Positions 12,497 through 23,744 of a stretch of 64,000 bases of DNA are shown one piece after another. Source of the DNA: Megaleporinus macrocephalus (Eukaryota > Chordata > Actinopteri > Characiformes > Anostomidae); assembly GCA_021613375.1 (NCBI GenBank), contig CM038711.1, positions 14,098,576 through 14,162,575 of the forward strand, written 5' to 3'. How positions within the stretch are numbered: position 1 is the stretch's first letter; every line of letters begins with the position of its first letter. The notes under the pieces were generated by a model that saw only the letters and a program-made list of their open reading frames with translations, was not told where the DNA came from and did no database searches. The position numbers and the translations under genes are program-made.

Positions 12497-12562
12497 AATG
12501 TCCTAGCATTCCGATAAAATCAACCGTGTTTAATATTATCATAAGTCTTAAGTCTTGGCTCA
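12497..12562. repeat. Dispersed repeat shared with 54150-54213
   Basis: About 62 bp closely matches the segment near 54150, including an exact stretch of more than 30 bases ending cttaagtcttggctcat. The family is unassigned. The SANT-like remnant just downstream may belong to the same element. Confidence 0.7.
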
Positions 12563-12689
12563 TGCAAATAGTGACATGAACATGATCAACAACCAATAGG
12601 ATTTCTCTTTTTTAACACCAAACAGGAAGCCTTAAGCAACGCACCCCTTCGTGCCGCTCCTTCAACACGGCCCACGAGAGCGCAGGAAT

Positions 12690-12866
12690 GTCTGGTGGAT
12701 AAAGAAGTTAGACATGGAGTGGAGTCCGGAGAGGGTTCTGAAACTGTGCTTCTCCTGGACTGTACAAAAGGAGGAGAAACTGTTGGAGCTGTGGAGTGAG
12801 CTGTGGAGTGAGCAGGAGTGCCTCTTTGATGTGTCTTCCCATTTATACCACGTCAAAGTCTTTTAA
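12690..12866 (+). pseudogene. SANT/MADF-like DNA-binding domain remnant from a DNA transposon
   Basis: The frame reads EWSPERVLKLCFSWTVQKEE followed by KLLELWSELWSEQECLFDVS and then HLYHVKVF before a stop. A Trp followed by KEEKLLELW and then ECLFDVSS..YH is the pattern of Myb/SANT-like or MADF domains carried by fish DNA transposons such as PIF/Harbinger relatives. The block ctgtggagtgag is duplicated in tandem (LWSE twice), which lengthens the first helix by four residues. The normal downstream RWREIA-type segment is missing. Assignment to a host MSANTD gene is less likely because no neighbouring exons are seen. Confidence 0.6.
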
Positions 12867-13039
12867 AAGTCTTCTAGTGTTTAAGAGTCTAAGCTCTGAC
12901 TGGACTTTCAAAGGCACAAATGACACGTAGTCTATGAGCATCAAAGACAAGAAATGTTGACTATATATGTTGCAGAGAGTCATTTGAGAAGCGGCTACGT
13001 GTGTTTTAAAGCTCTCGTGGTCTTAGGTTCTACACTGGA

Positions 13040-13452
13040 CGCTTAAGAAACGGTTAGCAATGCGACTTTTCAAGTGACACTACTGAAAGAAACATAGCTC
13101 CACTGTGCAGAGCTGACAGAGCACCACACTGTTGTGTTTCTGTGTGAAACACTACCTCAACTTTAGATGCAGACGAGCGACTGTTTGTAGTTGCAGCTTG
13201 TGCCTCCGGATAAATCCATGCGTTCAGCAGGCGCGTCCATCTTTGCGACGCATTGACGCACATTATGCTAATCCACGTAATTTCGACTTATTTATTTATT
13301 TAGGGTTGACTGAAGAGATACATATATATATGATTTGAAATACCATTGTGTAATGTTCTATAGTGTTCTATATATTTGTCTTCTGATAGAAAATAAATAC
13401 AATTTAACAAAATTATTGCGCTAAGATGTTTTTCCCATATCGCCCAGCCCTA
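13040..13452 (-). mobile_element. hAT element, BED-finger family, internally deleted copy
   Basis: The right boundary is the terminus cgcccagccctа-type end at 13441-13452, the reverse of tagggctgggcg seen at 39481. Read on the minus strand it carries the same N-terminal frame as that copy (SASKVEVVFHTETQQCGALS at about 13100-13160). It then jumps from the cacagtggag point straight to the tgtttctttcagtag segment that lies about 150 bp further on in the longer copy. It is therefore a deletion derivative. Confidence 0.75.
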
Positions 13453-14455
13453 TGTCCTCCTATTTTAGTACTTTTAAAATGATTGAACAAAAACAAACTG
13501 TTTCTTGATCCCCTTTCTTCATTCATGGCTCTGAAGGATGTTCAGCAGGTCAGCTTGTTATCCGTGTAGTGAGCTTGGCAGTAAACTCTATTCTCTAGAT
13601 GCAAGGCTGAACTCCCTGATTGATTCTTGGGTTCAAAAAGAGGGGATCAATTCTTCAGCTCCGAAAGGGAACTGTACAAATTAAACATCTGTAGTACACT
13701 TTTGCAACACACTGTGGCCTAAAGTTTAATCTCTATATTTTTTTTAGATCAGTGCTTCTACAGTCATGCTCTAGTCATGGCTTTTCCACAGTTATTGATC
13801 CAGACTAGGTTTCACAACTAAGAAAGAAGCTATATAAACTTTTCCTTTGTTCCCATTTCAATCAAGCTCCCACCGATTTTGAGGTAAACAGGCTGACTAA
13901 AGCATCTGGTTATAAGAACTAGTCATGAACACACACATCTGTTCAATACTGGTTTAAATTTGACAGCTGAGTATGACGGTATCTCACTGGCTGGACTACT
14001 TTGAACAGAATCTTGAAGATCTGCTCAATGACCTTCTTTTGGGGAGAATATGGAAAGTATTTGGAAACTCTGTCCTCTCTCCTCTGCCTTTAAAACCTTC
14101 TCAAATTCCCCTCTGCCAGAATTTACAACATGGAGAGTCGTTAGATCTGGCATCGGTGAGCACTTTGAAACTTCAAACGCTCCTTTTTCTATTCGGGTTG
14201 GGGTCAGTTGGTGAGCCCCAGTCTCTAGGAAAATAACTCATGCCTAGCAGTTATTCTAACATATTAAGCAGAGCGCCAGCCAGGGAGATTTAGGGTGACA
14301 AAGCAAAGTCAATGAAACCAACTCGAAAGGGAAAAAAAGTTTCCACTCACAGGTTTTGCTGGATTCTGGAGTGCATTCCACCTGGTTTCACATTAACTCA
14401 GCCTGGCCCTGGATTAGCAAGTTCTCATTAAACAAACACAAAGTTATGTCTGAAA
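13453..14455. other. No recognised feature
   Basis: Unique-looking sequence; the frame at 13973-14236 has no recognisable motif. Confidence 0.35.
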
Positions 14456-14642
14456 TGCACAGTGAACAGACCAGCACTGCTTCCTGTAGTCCTCTTACAC
14501 CAGCGCAACACACCCCAACACAATACCAACACAGCAGGGTCACTACAGTGCTGAGAACGATCCACCACCCAAATAATACCTGTGCTGCTGTGGTCCTGTG
14601 AGGGTCCTGAGCACTGAAGAACAGAGAAACCGATGGTCTATA
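14456..14642. repeat. Half copy of the fold-back repeat family
   Basis: It shares with 1330-1480 the string gtgctgagaacgatccacca (one mismatch) and neighbouring blocks. Only one arm is present, so it cannot fold back on itself. Confidence 0.75.
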
Positions 14643-14644
14643 GC

Positions 14645-14890
14645 AGTGGTTTTCAACCTGTGGGCCGCAGCCCCCCAGTGGGCCCCAGACGTACTGCAAG
14701 GGGGCCATAGGACAAATTTTTTTTTTTTAATTTTTGCTAAGTATTTTTTCTCCAATAAATATGTAGTTCAGCATATTTAACAAAACAAAACGTGTTTAGT
14801 TTGAGTTTGTTGATTGGTTTGGCATAGTACAGTCACATGACACGCAGCGCTAGCTAGTGGATTAACTAGCTAGTAAGTTAGCTACTTCAG
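14645..14890 (+). mobile_element. hAT-type terminal fragment
   Basis: It begins cagtggttttcaacctgtgg, the classic hAT terminal inverted repeat wording, directly after the half fold-back copy. No matching right end was found downstream, so the copy is truncated or degraded. The right limit is approximate. Confidence 0.55.
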
Positions 14891-15757
14891 TCTGTGTGAA
14901 GCGTTAAAGTCAACCAAGTTGATAAAAAGCTGATAAAATAGAGTGGCCAAACACACCTTTGATTTTTTTTGCCATATACCATGTAAAAGAGAAAATTCCT
15001 GAAAGTGGTCTAAAACACGTTTTCTTATAAAATTCTTAAGATATTTACACACATTCCTCTTCAAATACATCACATATGATTTTCTCTCATGAACCAAAAT
15101 GCACGGACTGCCTGTTTGCCGTTATTTTATGTTTTTTTTTTCTTTTTTGTCTTTGATTTCATCATAAACACAAATAATCAAAATCTTCTGATAACATTAC
15201 TGGAAAATAGTAATCCTATGAACTACAAATTATGTTTTTACAATTATGTTTTTACAAATACGTTAATACAATTGTAACAATGGCTAAAACTTCCCACCCT
15301 TTCCCTGAGAAAATATAAACTGAGAAACAAAAATAAATAAATAACCAAAAAAATAAATAAAACTTATAGATGTAAATTAAACAACTAGTAAATAAAATAC
15401 ATAAATGTGCATAGTATCTGTGTGCACAGTATTTGTGCCTTACAAATAAAATTTGACAATCCCAGCAGACCATACTTGTTTATGCCTCTAATTACTTTAA
15501 TATTTATCTACATATCTATACAATCACACCAATACTATATACACACTGACAAAAAAACAAAACACACAAAATAATAAAAAAATAATGAAATGATTAGCAA
15601 TGATAAAATGATAGGGGCCAAAAAAACAGTATATTTTAGTACATTTCCTATAGACTAACAGTACCCTAACAGTACAGGAGGGAAGACACCCCTAAGGCAC
15701 CATAAAGTTCTCTCAACAATTTGTTTCCAAAATTCCTAGTAACATAACCTGATCATT

Positions 15758-15994
15758 CTACTGGAGCTTAAAACCTCCAGAACTCAGAGACTCAACATGA
15801 CTAAGGAAAGATTGCCATATCAATGAAAATCTCTCTGTTGACCCCTTAACTGTATATCTAATCTTTTCCAAATGAATTAAATACACCATGTCCCTTATCC
15901 ACTGCGCAAATGTTGGGGGGTTGCAATCTTTCCATTTAACCAGAATTTGTCTTCTAGCTACTAACGTGGCAAAAGATAAAAGGCTTAATAAAAA
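15758..15994 (-). pseudogene. L1-type LINE ORF2 C-terminal remnant
   Basis: An open frame of 78 codons with no start methionine, read on the minus strand from just after a stop at 15995-15997. It reads LLSFATLVARRQILVKWKDC, then NPPTFAQWIRDMVYL, HLEKIRYTVKGSTERFSLIW and QSFLSHVESL before a stop. The spacing of KWK..NPPT..QW, EKI.Y and a Trp near the end is typical of the extreme C terminus of fish L1-clade ORF2 proteins. The endonuclease and reverse transcriptase parts are absent. AT-rich sequence at about 15120-15757 may be its 3' UTR. Confidence 0.72.
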
Positions 15995-16425
15995 TTATGT
16001 TTTAATAATACCGTGTCTACAGCTGAGATAAGTTGCTATGTGTCTTGCTATGAGTGTGTGAGATAACACTCAGCAAAAAAAAAACAAAAAAAAAAAAACA
16101 TACATCAACAATTCAATCAACAATTGAAGAAATAGAAAACACTGAATACTAAATTCAGTTTCACATGTAATACACTAAAAAAACAGATGGCTGATATTAT
16201 TCTTTATGAACTTTATCTTATTTCATGTACATGCTTTCTGATGCCTGTAATATGTTTGGGGGAAAATGTTAATGGAAGTCTTATCTAGTATTTGTGTACA
16301 CAGCGAAAAGTCATGTTCATAAATAGAATTTTGTCAAAATATCTCTGAGCCTTTGTGGTGATATTCATTGCAGATGCATGCTGGTTTTTAAATGCACTGA
16401 CATAATAATTATAACAAAAAATACA
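15995..16425. other. AT-rich sequence, no recognised feature
   Basis: AT-rich DNA with an A-rich run near 16072-16100. It may be a degraded 5' continuation of the L1 relic, but I cannot read further ORF2 there. Confidence 0.35.
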
Positions 16426-16446
16426 TTAATAATAATAATAATAATA
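16426..16446. repeat. (AAT)n microsatellite
   Basis: Short AAT trinucleotide run. It is followed near 16485-16520 by agggcttttcaataaactca, wording common in a fish interspersed repeat; family not assigned. Confidence 0.8.
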
Positions 16447-18214
16447 GTGCATTTGATGTATATAATAATGCATTTTATGCATATAGGGCTTTTCAATAAA
16501 CTCAAAGACACTTTACAAACAAAGCAATACAAAATACGATCATTTCATAAAATACATGGTAAACATATGAAGGAATAAAAGTGGGGGACAGTGGAAAACA
16601 AAGAGCAGGAAGACATACACTAAACATAAAGTATAAAAAAAGAAAATTAAAAAGTACAAATATAAACAAATTACAACATCTTAGGGGTCAAGGTCCTGAA
16701 TTGCTCCACTCAACTTTTTAGGAATGTGTATATGTACAAAAACAATACAATTCAAACATGAAATATCTGGTCTTTGTATTGCTTTCATGCAACTAAGAGA
16801 AAAAGAGTGCGGTGCTTCAAACTCCAAGGAAAATAGCCCAAAGTGTTGTTTTACCCAACAAAGAAAAGAAAAACCTGCTACTATGTGTCAAAAAAGGAAT
16901 ACAAGTTCAGTAGACTAATGAGTTCAGTAATTATTAGTTTACACCAACAATGACTCTGTTACAGAGCAGCTTGACAGGAGTTTTTCTTAAGGTGATGCAA
17001 TTAAACAGGTCATTATTTCCACTAATGCAGTCAGAACAGACTGGACTTTGTTTAACCTCACACATGTTGCAGATCCAGAAGTCAGAACGTGGTTATAACC
17101 TCCTGCCTCCCAACAGCACTGGGGTTAGAGACATAAAAGCATGCTGCTGGAGAGACAAAACAGACGAGGCCGCGAAACAAATCGTTTGTGCCTTTTATGG
17201 ACTTTCCTGCGGCTGCTCCGACTGTTTCTGTGTTATTTATTTATTTGTTTGGTTAAGGTTTTTTTTTAACTTAACTTGACTAAATAAACCCCTTAGGCTC
17301 AAATAACAAACCCAGACATGGAAGAGAGAGCACTGCTGCACTTTCCAAGCAGACGATTTGGAAAAAAAGAGAAAAAAAGAATAAAGGACGTTTGTTTGTG
17401 CTGTATTTATTTATTTTGTTGGCTGATTGTAGTGATTACGGAGCGTGTGGGCCCCTGACGTGCCATTGTCCCAGCCATAAACAAGATTTAGTCCGGCTAT
17501 TCGGAGAATTACTACGGCTGATTGGTAACAGTCCATAAAAGACATTCCGGCCCCAATCACGTGAGCTGTTAAGAGCAGGGTAGGTGAGTGCGCTGAAAGG
17601 CCTTGTCTTTGGGAAAGAGGCAGTTTGAGATTTCAAATGAGCGCTTGTGAATATTCTCCCATCTCCGCGGACCCATTTTGCCAGCATCTCTACGAGTTAT
17701 GGGAACATTGCTGCTGCTACTGCTTGATGAAATCCTGTGCTGTTTCAGATGAACAGATGACAACCGAGGCAATAACTGTGGCGAGAACGCAGAGGCTGTG
17801 ATTGAGGCCTTTTGGATCCCAATAGCTCAAGAAACTTACTGATGCCATGATGGTACAACTGTCATGAGCATGTGTTTGCTTCCCGCAGTCATAAGCCATC
17901 ATATCAAATTCACTGTACAGTGGCGCGAAGGATTCTTTTTTTTTTTTAAGGGGAAACTTTAACTCTTAAGATGACACAAGTCATTGTTACCTTCTGGCTC
18001 TCCTTTTTAAACTATGCTGTAATAGCCAGGCCTGCCAGAGTCACTGCTGCACCTTACTTTGCATATTACGTACTGTTCTCTGTTACCCAGAGCAGAACTA
18101 ACTATCTGTGTGTTTCTCCCATCAAGTTCAACAACTGCCCGTCCCATGTAGTCTAATGTATCCTCCTTGACTGGGTGCCCCTGTGCACCTGCATGACCCA
18201 CTGGCACCTTCAGA

Positions 18215-18217
<3 letters not shown>
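16447..18217. other. Largely unassigned sequence
   Basis: No exon or transposon terminus was supported. The region 17440-17900 is less AT-rich and looks unique. Confidence 0.35.

Positions 18218-18263
<46 letters not shown>
18218..18263. repeat. (TA)n microsatellite, left half
   Basis: TA run ending directly at a hAT terminus; its partner is at 18768-18819. Confidence 0.95.
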
Positions 18264-18266
<3 letters not shown>

Positions 18267-18764
18267 GGGTGTGTTTAAAAAAATTGATTTTTCGATTCAA
18301 ATCGATCTTCATTTGAATAATCCGATATCGATTTGCATAAACCCAAGATCGACTTTTAAAATTAGCATTCCAGCCCCCCCTGCCCGCCATCAGCCATTGT
18401 TTTTCACGCAACGAGATGGCTGGGGGAACACATCAGTTAAGCAAGGCTGGAACATAAGTGAAGGCACCCCAGAACTTGAAAGCAGATGTCTGGCTACATT
18501 TTAGATATAAAATAAAAATAATATAAATAATATAAACATATTAACACAATTGTTTTTAGTAATGGTAGGTTAAGTGTACCTTGTACGTTTACCAGATTAG
18601 TTCTCTAAAAAATCTCTTTTCATATTCAAACAAAACATATTATTGTAACTGAAATATCCCTAAATGAATCCATATTGAATTGAATCGAATCGGAAATCGA
18701 ATTGAAATGGGACCTCGTGAATATGGATCAAATCGATCTGGGAAATCAGTGGTGATACCCAGCC

Positions 18765-18767
<3 letters not shown>
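18264..18767. mobile_element. hAT-type element inserted in an (AT)n tract
   Basis: The left end taggggtgtgtttaaa and the right end, read in reverse, tagggctgggtatca resemble hAT termini. The subterminal regions are rich in gattcaaatcgat-type words. Eight bases on each side are atatatat, which fits an 8-bp duplication but is uninformative in this context. It is 504 bp with no transposase seen. Confidence 0.72.

Positions 18768-18819
<52 letters not shown>
18768..18819. repeat. (AT)n microsatellite, right half
   Basis: AT run beginning directly at the hAT right end. Confidence 0.95.
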
Positions 18820-18821
<2 letters not shown>

Positions 18822-19387
18822 CTGGGGCTCTTTACATGAGTTCTTGCCATTTCTCTTGGTGTGTTATAGGGGGCACTGGACTTCTTGGGATGCCAGCCCC
18901 ACTTTTTCTGTCAGTTTTATTTAGTAAGTCCTATGGCAGTTGGCTGCACTCTTTGTCTGCACCCAGAAACCCTGAAAGTTACTGTTTTTTACTTTTGATC
19001 CTTCTCCTCCTTTCTGTAATCCATTACAAGCAGGTTTGACATTGGGGGGGCTCATTTGCTAATATAAATCAAAGCCCACCCTATCTCCTAAAATATTACC
19101 TATAAACCAGAATAAATGACCAAATAAATAATAAACAAAATACAACATTATCTGTACTTCTGTTTATTATAAGATAAACCCATTAAAGATCACTTTACAA
19201 ACTAAACAAGATACTCCACATTACATGATACCGTTGTCAGAAAACTTTTAAATTATGCAATGTCTGGATTATAGACATTACTAGACAAGATTAACATTAA
19301 TGTTAGACAGTAAGGCTGTGTCTCAAACAGCACCCTCTGGAACAGTACATACTGCACTACTGATAGCACTTCCAACGATAGTGTCCT
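18820..19387. other. No clear feature; possible MITE end near 19316
   Basis: The string ggctgtgtctcaaacagcac near 19315 resembles a MITE terminus, but no matching inverted end was found. Confidence 0.3.
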
Positions 19388-19450
19388 TTTATTTATTCAT
19401 TCATTCATTCATTTATTTATTTATACATTTTATTTTATTTTATTTTTTAT
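19388..19450. repeat. ATTT/ATTC tetranucleotide repeat
   Basis: Mixed ATTT and ATTC units followed by a TTTTA-rich stretch. Confidence 0.9.
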
Positions 19451-20557
19451 GTATTTAGTGTAGTAGCAGTTTGTAGTTTGGTACACGCAAAAAGAGGAAT
19501 GTAACTATGTTTCAGAGTGCTTTCTGACTAAAGATAATATAAACATCAGCTAACCCAAACCCTCCTAGTCTGTTACCATAACAACACATTATACTTAAGC
19601 AGTTTTATTGCAGCATATATTGTCATCTTTGCTATTCATTGCTTACATCACTGACCTCACGTTTAAAGCTGGCGTGAGCTACCCAACGCTCCAGCAAGAC
19701 GAGAGCTCGGGTCAGTAAAGCTGCTGACTGCAGGATATTTCTGAACCCCCTGCCGGTTCCTACACCAATGAAGAAACCGACTTTCAAAACACCAGAGAAG
19801 ACCAGAGAAACCACTAAAAATACCCACTGAAGCGCTTCAAGTGGAGAACACACCAATGCATACTATGCAGGAAGTCAGTTACAGATTTTTAATGTAAAAT
19901 TACTGTAGACATGTCTGCAGGACAGAGAAACACAAAGCAATCCCACCATATCCAAATTGTTTATTTTGTTTGTTTATTTAGTGTTTATCTGGGTTTTAAC
20001 CATGTTTAATTATGTGTGTTTTGTTCTTGTGGTAAAAAGCCAAATATGAAAGGGTTGGCTTCGTGCAGCAGCTTGGGGCTAAGTAAAGTTTGTGATTGGC
20101 CCAGTTCATCAGTAGTCAACATCAGTAGTCAAATTATTATTGCTGTTGAAAGGAATCAACTGTCCAGTTTCCCCACACTCTGTTCACTCTCTCCACTTCT
20201 CTTGCTCTTTGTCCTCATCCTCTACTTTTTTTTCCAGGGTAGGAAAGGAGCAGTTGGAGGGGAGGGGGAAGACCTTTCCTTGGGCTACCAGCCCCGTCTT
20301 TCAACCTCCCTCTTGCCATTTTGTTGCATCAACATTCTGTACATGTATAATTTATGTTTTGTGTGTCTCTTTGATGCATAGAAGCACTAGTCACAGTCTG
20401 AAGATGGCAGCGTGACTGAACTGATTTCTGTAGTTGATTGCAGCGAAGCATAATACTCAATAATACTCATATTGGTTAAACAGAACTTTTCCCTGTCCAT
20501 CCCTTTAATTTGGTGTATGGTGTACAACCTTCAGAAGAGAAAGCTACACAAGAAATT
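19451..20557. other. No recognised feature
   Basis: The frames at 20016-20381 and 20140-20415 overlap on the same strand and look non-coding. Confidence 0.35.
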
Positions 20558-20998
20558 AGAGCTGGGCTGTTGCTGGCCCTTTAAGTTCAAGCTGAGGAAA
20601 TGACTCATAGCAGTGAGTCGACTCTCTGTCGGTTCTAATGGGGAGTTGGTTTAGCGATTCTGTTTTCGGTAGAAAATAAAGTTTTCTGTCGTCATTTTCT
20701 CTTATTTTATTCTCTCTGCTCGACTGTGACGCCTGCAGTAACCAGATTACTAGCACGTGGGTTAAACTGCCGCTAGGCCTACACTCTGCGCTGTGTGCTT
20801 CAACCAAACACGAAATGTCTGGAACTCTAGTTCAGCCACCTGATTGGTTTGGGGAGGCGCTATTCTCATTCTCATTGGCTTTTCGTGTTGGCTCTCAAAA
20901 CATTGACGGAACTTAATTCTATCAACAACGTCTTATAGTTCTATCGAGGAAACGTTATTTCGCGATAATTATTGTTATCGTTTTATCGCCCAGCCCTA
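20558..20998 (+). mobile_element. hAT element, BED-finger family, short derivative
   Basis: The right part (about 20645-20998) closely follows 39675-40386, including ctgcagtaaccagattacta-type sequence, and ends cgcccagccctа-like at 20998. The left end tagagctgggctg at 20558 is a plausible degraded terminus. The block holding the BED-finger frame has been removed: gtagaaaataaagtttt joins directly to gtcgtcattttctc. Confidence 0.72.
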
Positions 20999-22760
20999 TA
21001 ACTAATGTTAAACAGAAGTATTAACAACTAAAGATAATCATGTTATTATTTAGTGAGTTTAGGGAGTTTTCTCAAATAATTCAGAGATTTCCAAAGTTCA
21101 TTCTTAGAAGCTGCTTGCATTTTCTGTTTAAAATGATGCAAATAATCACAAACACATGCCGTGTTGTAGAGGTCTGTTTTGTGCATACCTTTCATATAGG
21201 CTATGGGTTTTATAAGGTGTCACTTGCTATAAAACTATAAACCTACATTACTGTGTTTCGGCTGTAAGCAGGCTTGTCCGCCAGACAAGGGCTGACAAAG
21301 ACCACTAGCCAGCTAATGTCAGAGCCCACTGGCACTAAACATGCTCTTCATTTAATTCCTTTTCTCTTTCCTATCACCAGGAAAGCAGCAGAATTATAAC
21401 TGAGTAGTTTGGTTTTGATCAGATCTATTTAAATAAGGGAAACAGTGCTGTGGCAAGTAGAAAAGACAAGAGTTTTAGCCAGCGCTGCATAGGCTTGAAC
21501 TCTTAACAACTGGATTGGAGATCCTCAAAGGGGTGATCGCAAAAAGGTTTACAGGTTTCGTCATCACTGTTTGATTTTGGGATCTGAACGTGGATTAGAA
21601 CCTGGAAACGGCTTTTACGCCAAACTTATCAAACGGAAAGGGAAAGAATAGAACAAGGAAAAAAACTGACTTTGGTCTACCTGTATGGTTGTAGGCTTGC
21701 CTGCTCAGGTGACAGCACTGGGATTGCAAAACATGTAACAGCACAAAGAATAGTACATGTGAAAACACATTGTATAATTCAAAAACAGCCCAGGGATATC
21801 AGTAGGTTTTCATGTAGGGTGAGTAACAGAGGCTGTCTCTTCAGATAAGCTGATGAGCCAACAGAGCTAGCCAGTGCAACACAGGACGCTGTATAGGTCT
21901 AACTGCCTGTATGCAGGTGGTGCCAACACAAAATTCATTCCCACTGTTTTGGGACTTGCCACAGGCATAGACTCTAAGTGTTTGATTAAACTGCCCGTAT
22001 GTTTTCTCTGAACACCAGTCCCTTAAATGATTAACAGAGTACTGAAGTGCCTGTTCACCTCACTAGTACCCTAAGCTACGGTACTGGTCTTACGTGGGGG
22101 TTAGAAAGATATGTGTATATGCATTTTCCCCCTAAGCTAAACTGTGAGTGCCAAAATTTTGAAATGCGAGAGCAATGCACACTGCTGCACCCGTGCAAGC
22201 CGAGCCTCAGCATGTGCTTATTGCAAGTCACATGAAGCCAACCACTGCATGTCTCTGAACAGCCCAGTCCACTAAGCAGCTCATCGCATTGGAACACTAA
22301 CTGGCAATTCAGTTATGACTTACAAAACTTACAAAACCTCTTGAGCGATCTCATCCCAGAAGGTGTTGGGGGGTCATCCTACACAGCCATTGGATGAGAC
22401 CAGTAAGGCTTTGTTGGACATGGATAGCTGTGACATCACCAGGGATCAAACCCCACTATCTCTTGATGGTTGGACTTAGTGCTTGTTATGTTTCTTTCTT
22501 ATCAGCATAAGAACCAATCACTGGTTGTCTTCAACCAGCCTTCACTCAAAACACGAGGCCACAGCTGACATTTTACAGGATCACAACAACAGAAGCTTAT
22601 TTAACTTATCCTTACAGCCCATTCAAGCTATCCAACCTCTGAATGGACGGCGGTTCACAAAACAGATTCTATTTCTTATACAAATAAGAGCTGAAAGTGA
22701 AGAAAGCACAACAGCAGCAACACTACGAGGGGAACGAGAAAGGAGTAAAAAAATGCTTAC
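20999..22760. other. No recognised feature
   Basis: Intronic sequence next to the exon at 22761; no transposon end or coding signal supported. Confidence 0.4.
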
Positions 22761-22822
22761 CAAGCGTCTTCTCTCCTCCTCCACTGAGTTTAGCAGCTGG
22801 GATAACTCCTTGAAGGACTGCG
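22761..22822 (-). CDS. arhgap42: Next exon of the same ARHGAP42-like gene, BAR domain
   Basis: A 62-bp exon on the minus strand, preceded by ttctcccgttccag and followed by the donor gtaagc. Its first two bases (CG) complete the codon opened by the final G of the exon at 32828-32923, giving Ala. It then encodes QSFKELSQLLNSVEEERRRL and ends on a complete codon. This follows directly in ARHGAP42, whose known sequence around residues 84-104 has the same AQS start and VEEERRRL end. The matching splice phase and reading order across a 10,005-bp intron are strong evidence for one gene. The next expected exon (an ANDVL...EKFRKEQIG segment) was looked for in 1-22760 and not seen, so it probably lies outside the window. 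Confidence 0.86.
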
Positions 22823-23339
22823 CTGGAACGGGAGAATATGTAGTCATTAATCTATTTGCATCACCTGGATGGGGATCAAATCCATAACAGCATGATCCAC
22901 AGAAATCAATGCACATAGCATTAAGCAAATGCAGTTCGCACTGATTTATCACCTGCACTACTTCTACTAATAATGCAGCATTTAAGTTCCAGGCATGGCG
23001 AACAGTGGAAATGAATTGATTCGTTTAATCAATACGGCACGGCTTAAGGAGTCTTATGCAATTCCAATCCGTCTAGACTTATGCTATATTTCATATAAAT
23101 AATTACTCTAGGCCGAGTAAGTGCACTGTATTTCATTGGGAGCTAATAGAACTCTTAAGGGGCTTTAAGTGCTATATTTTTGTGTTCATCTGCTTCCCAC
23201 CTTTAAGTACGTGTTTAAATATCTAAAGATCCCAAACAAGGCCAAAGGTATATGTACACACCCAAATAAATGTGCTTTACGTATCCCTGGGTGACAGATG
23301 TCATTCAGACTACTGCTATTACAATATTTGCAGCCCATC

Positions 23340-23680
23340 AACCTTTCTTATGAACATACTTCTTCATATCGGAACACTGCTGTGAGGATTTGAACGCATT
23401 CAGCCACAAGAGTTACTGAGGTATTGATGATTAGCTCTGGATCACAAACTCTACACCAACTCTTCCCAAATATATTGGAAAGAGCGCCATCACTCCAGAG
23501 AATGTAGTTTACACCTCTTGGCAGTGGGTATGGTGACCTTAGGGTCTTCAGAAGCACCTTATCCTGCTGCCAATGTTTTTCAATGAAGACTATACAAGCT
23601 GTGTGTGAAAGCGAAAGCCTGTGTCAGCAGTGGATGCACCTTCAATAGCAGAATTCACTTATTTCATTTTGTTTCTCTTA
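23340..23680 (-). repeat. Possible interspersed repeat
   Basis: The wording of this block (caatgtttttcaatgaagac, then aagcctgtgtcagcagtgg) resembles a repeat I recall from other fish sequences. No second copy is in the window and no ends were defined. Confidence 0.3.
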
Positions 23681-23744
23681 AGCTGGCTGGACCCTACACA
23701 ACTTTTTAAAGTCCTACCAGATTCTGAAGTACAGAGAACATCAT

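Larger units (their letters stand above)
1..22760 (-). other. Downstream intron of the arhgap42-like gene (partial)
   Basis: Transcribed right to left, this lies beyond the donor at 22760-22755. The next expected coding exon was not found by eye, so the intron probably extends past position 1. It is filled mainly with the repeats listed separately. Confidence 0.6.

Noticed and set aside
18007..19039. Frames with IYIYIY runs
   Set aside because: Translations of (AT)n microsatellites.
20016..20415. Two overlapping frames, with ttttttttccaggg resembling a splice acceptor
   Set aside because: No matching donor, no recognisable peptide, and it is on the strand opposite to the host gene.
22483..22887. 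134-codon frame, plus strand, over the BAR exon
   Set aside because: It is antisense to the real exon; splice sites and protein similarity are on the minus strand.
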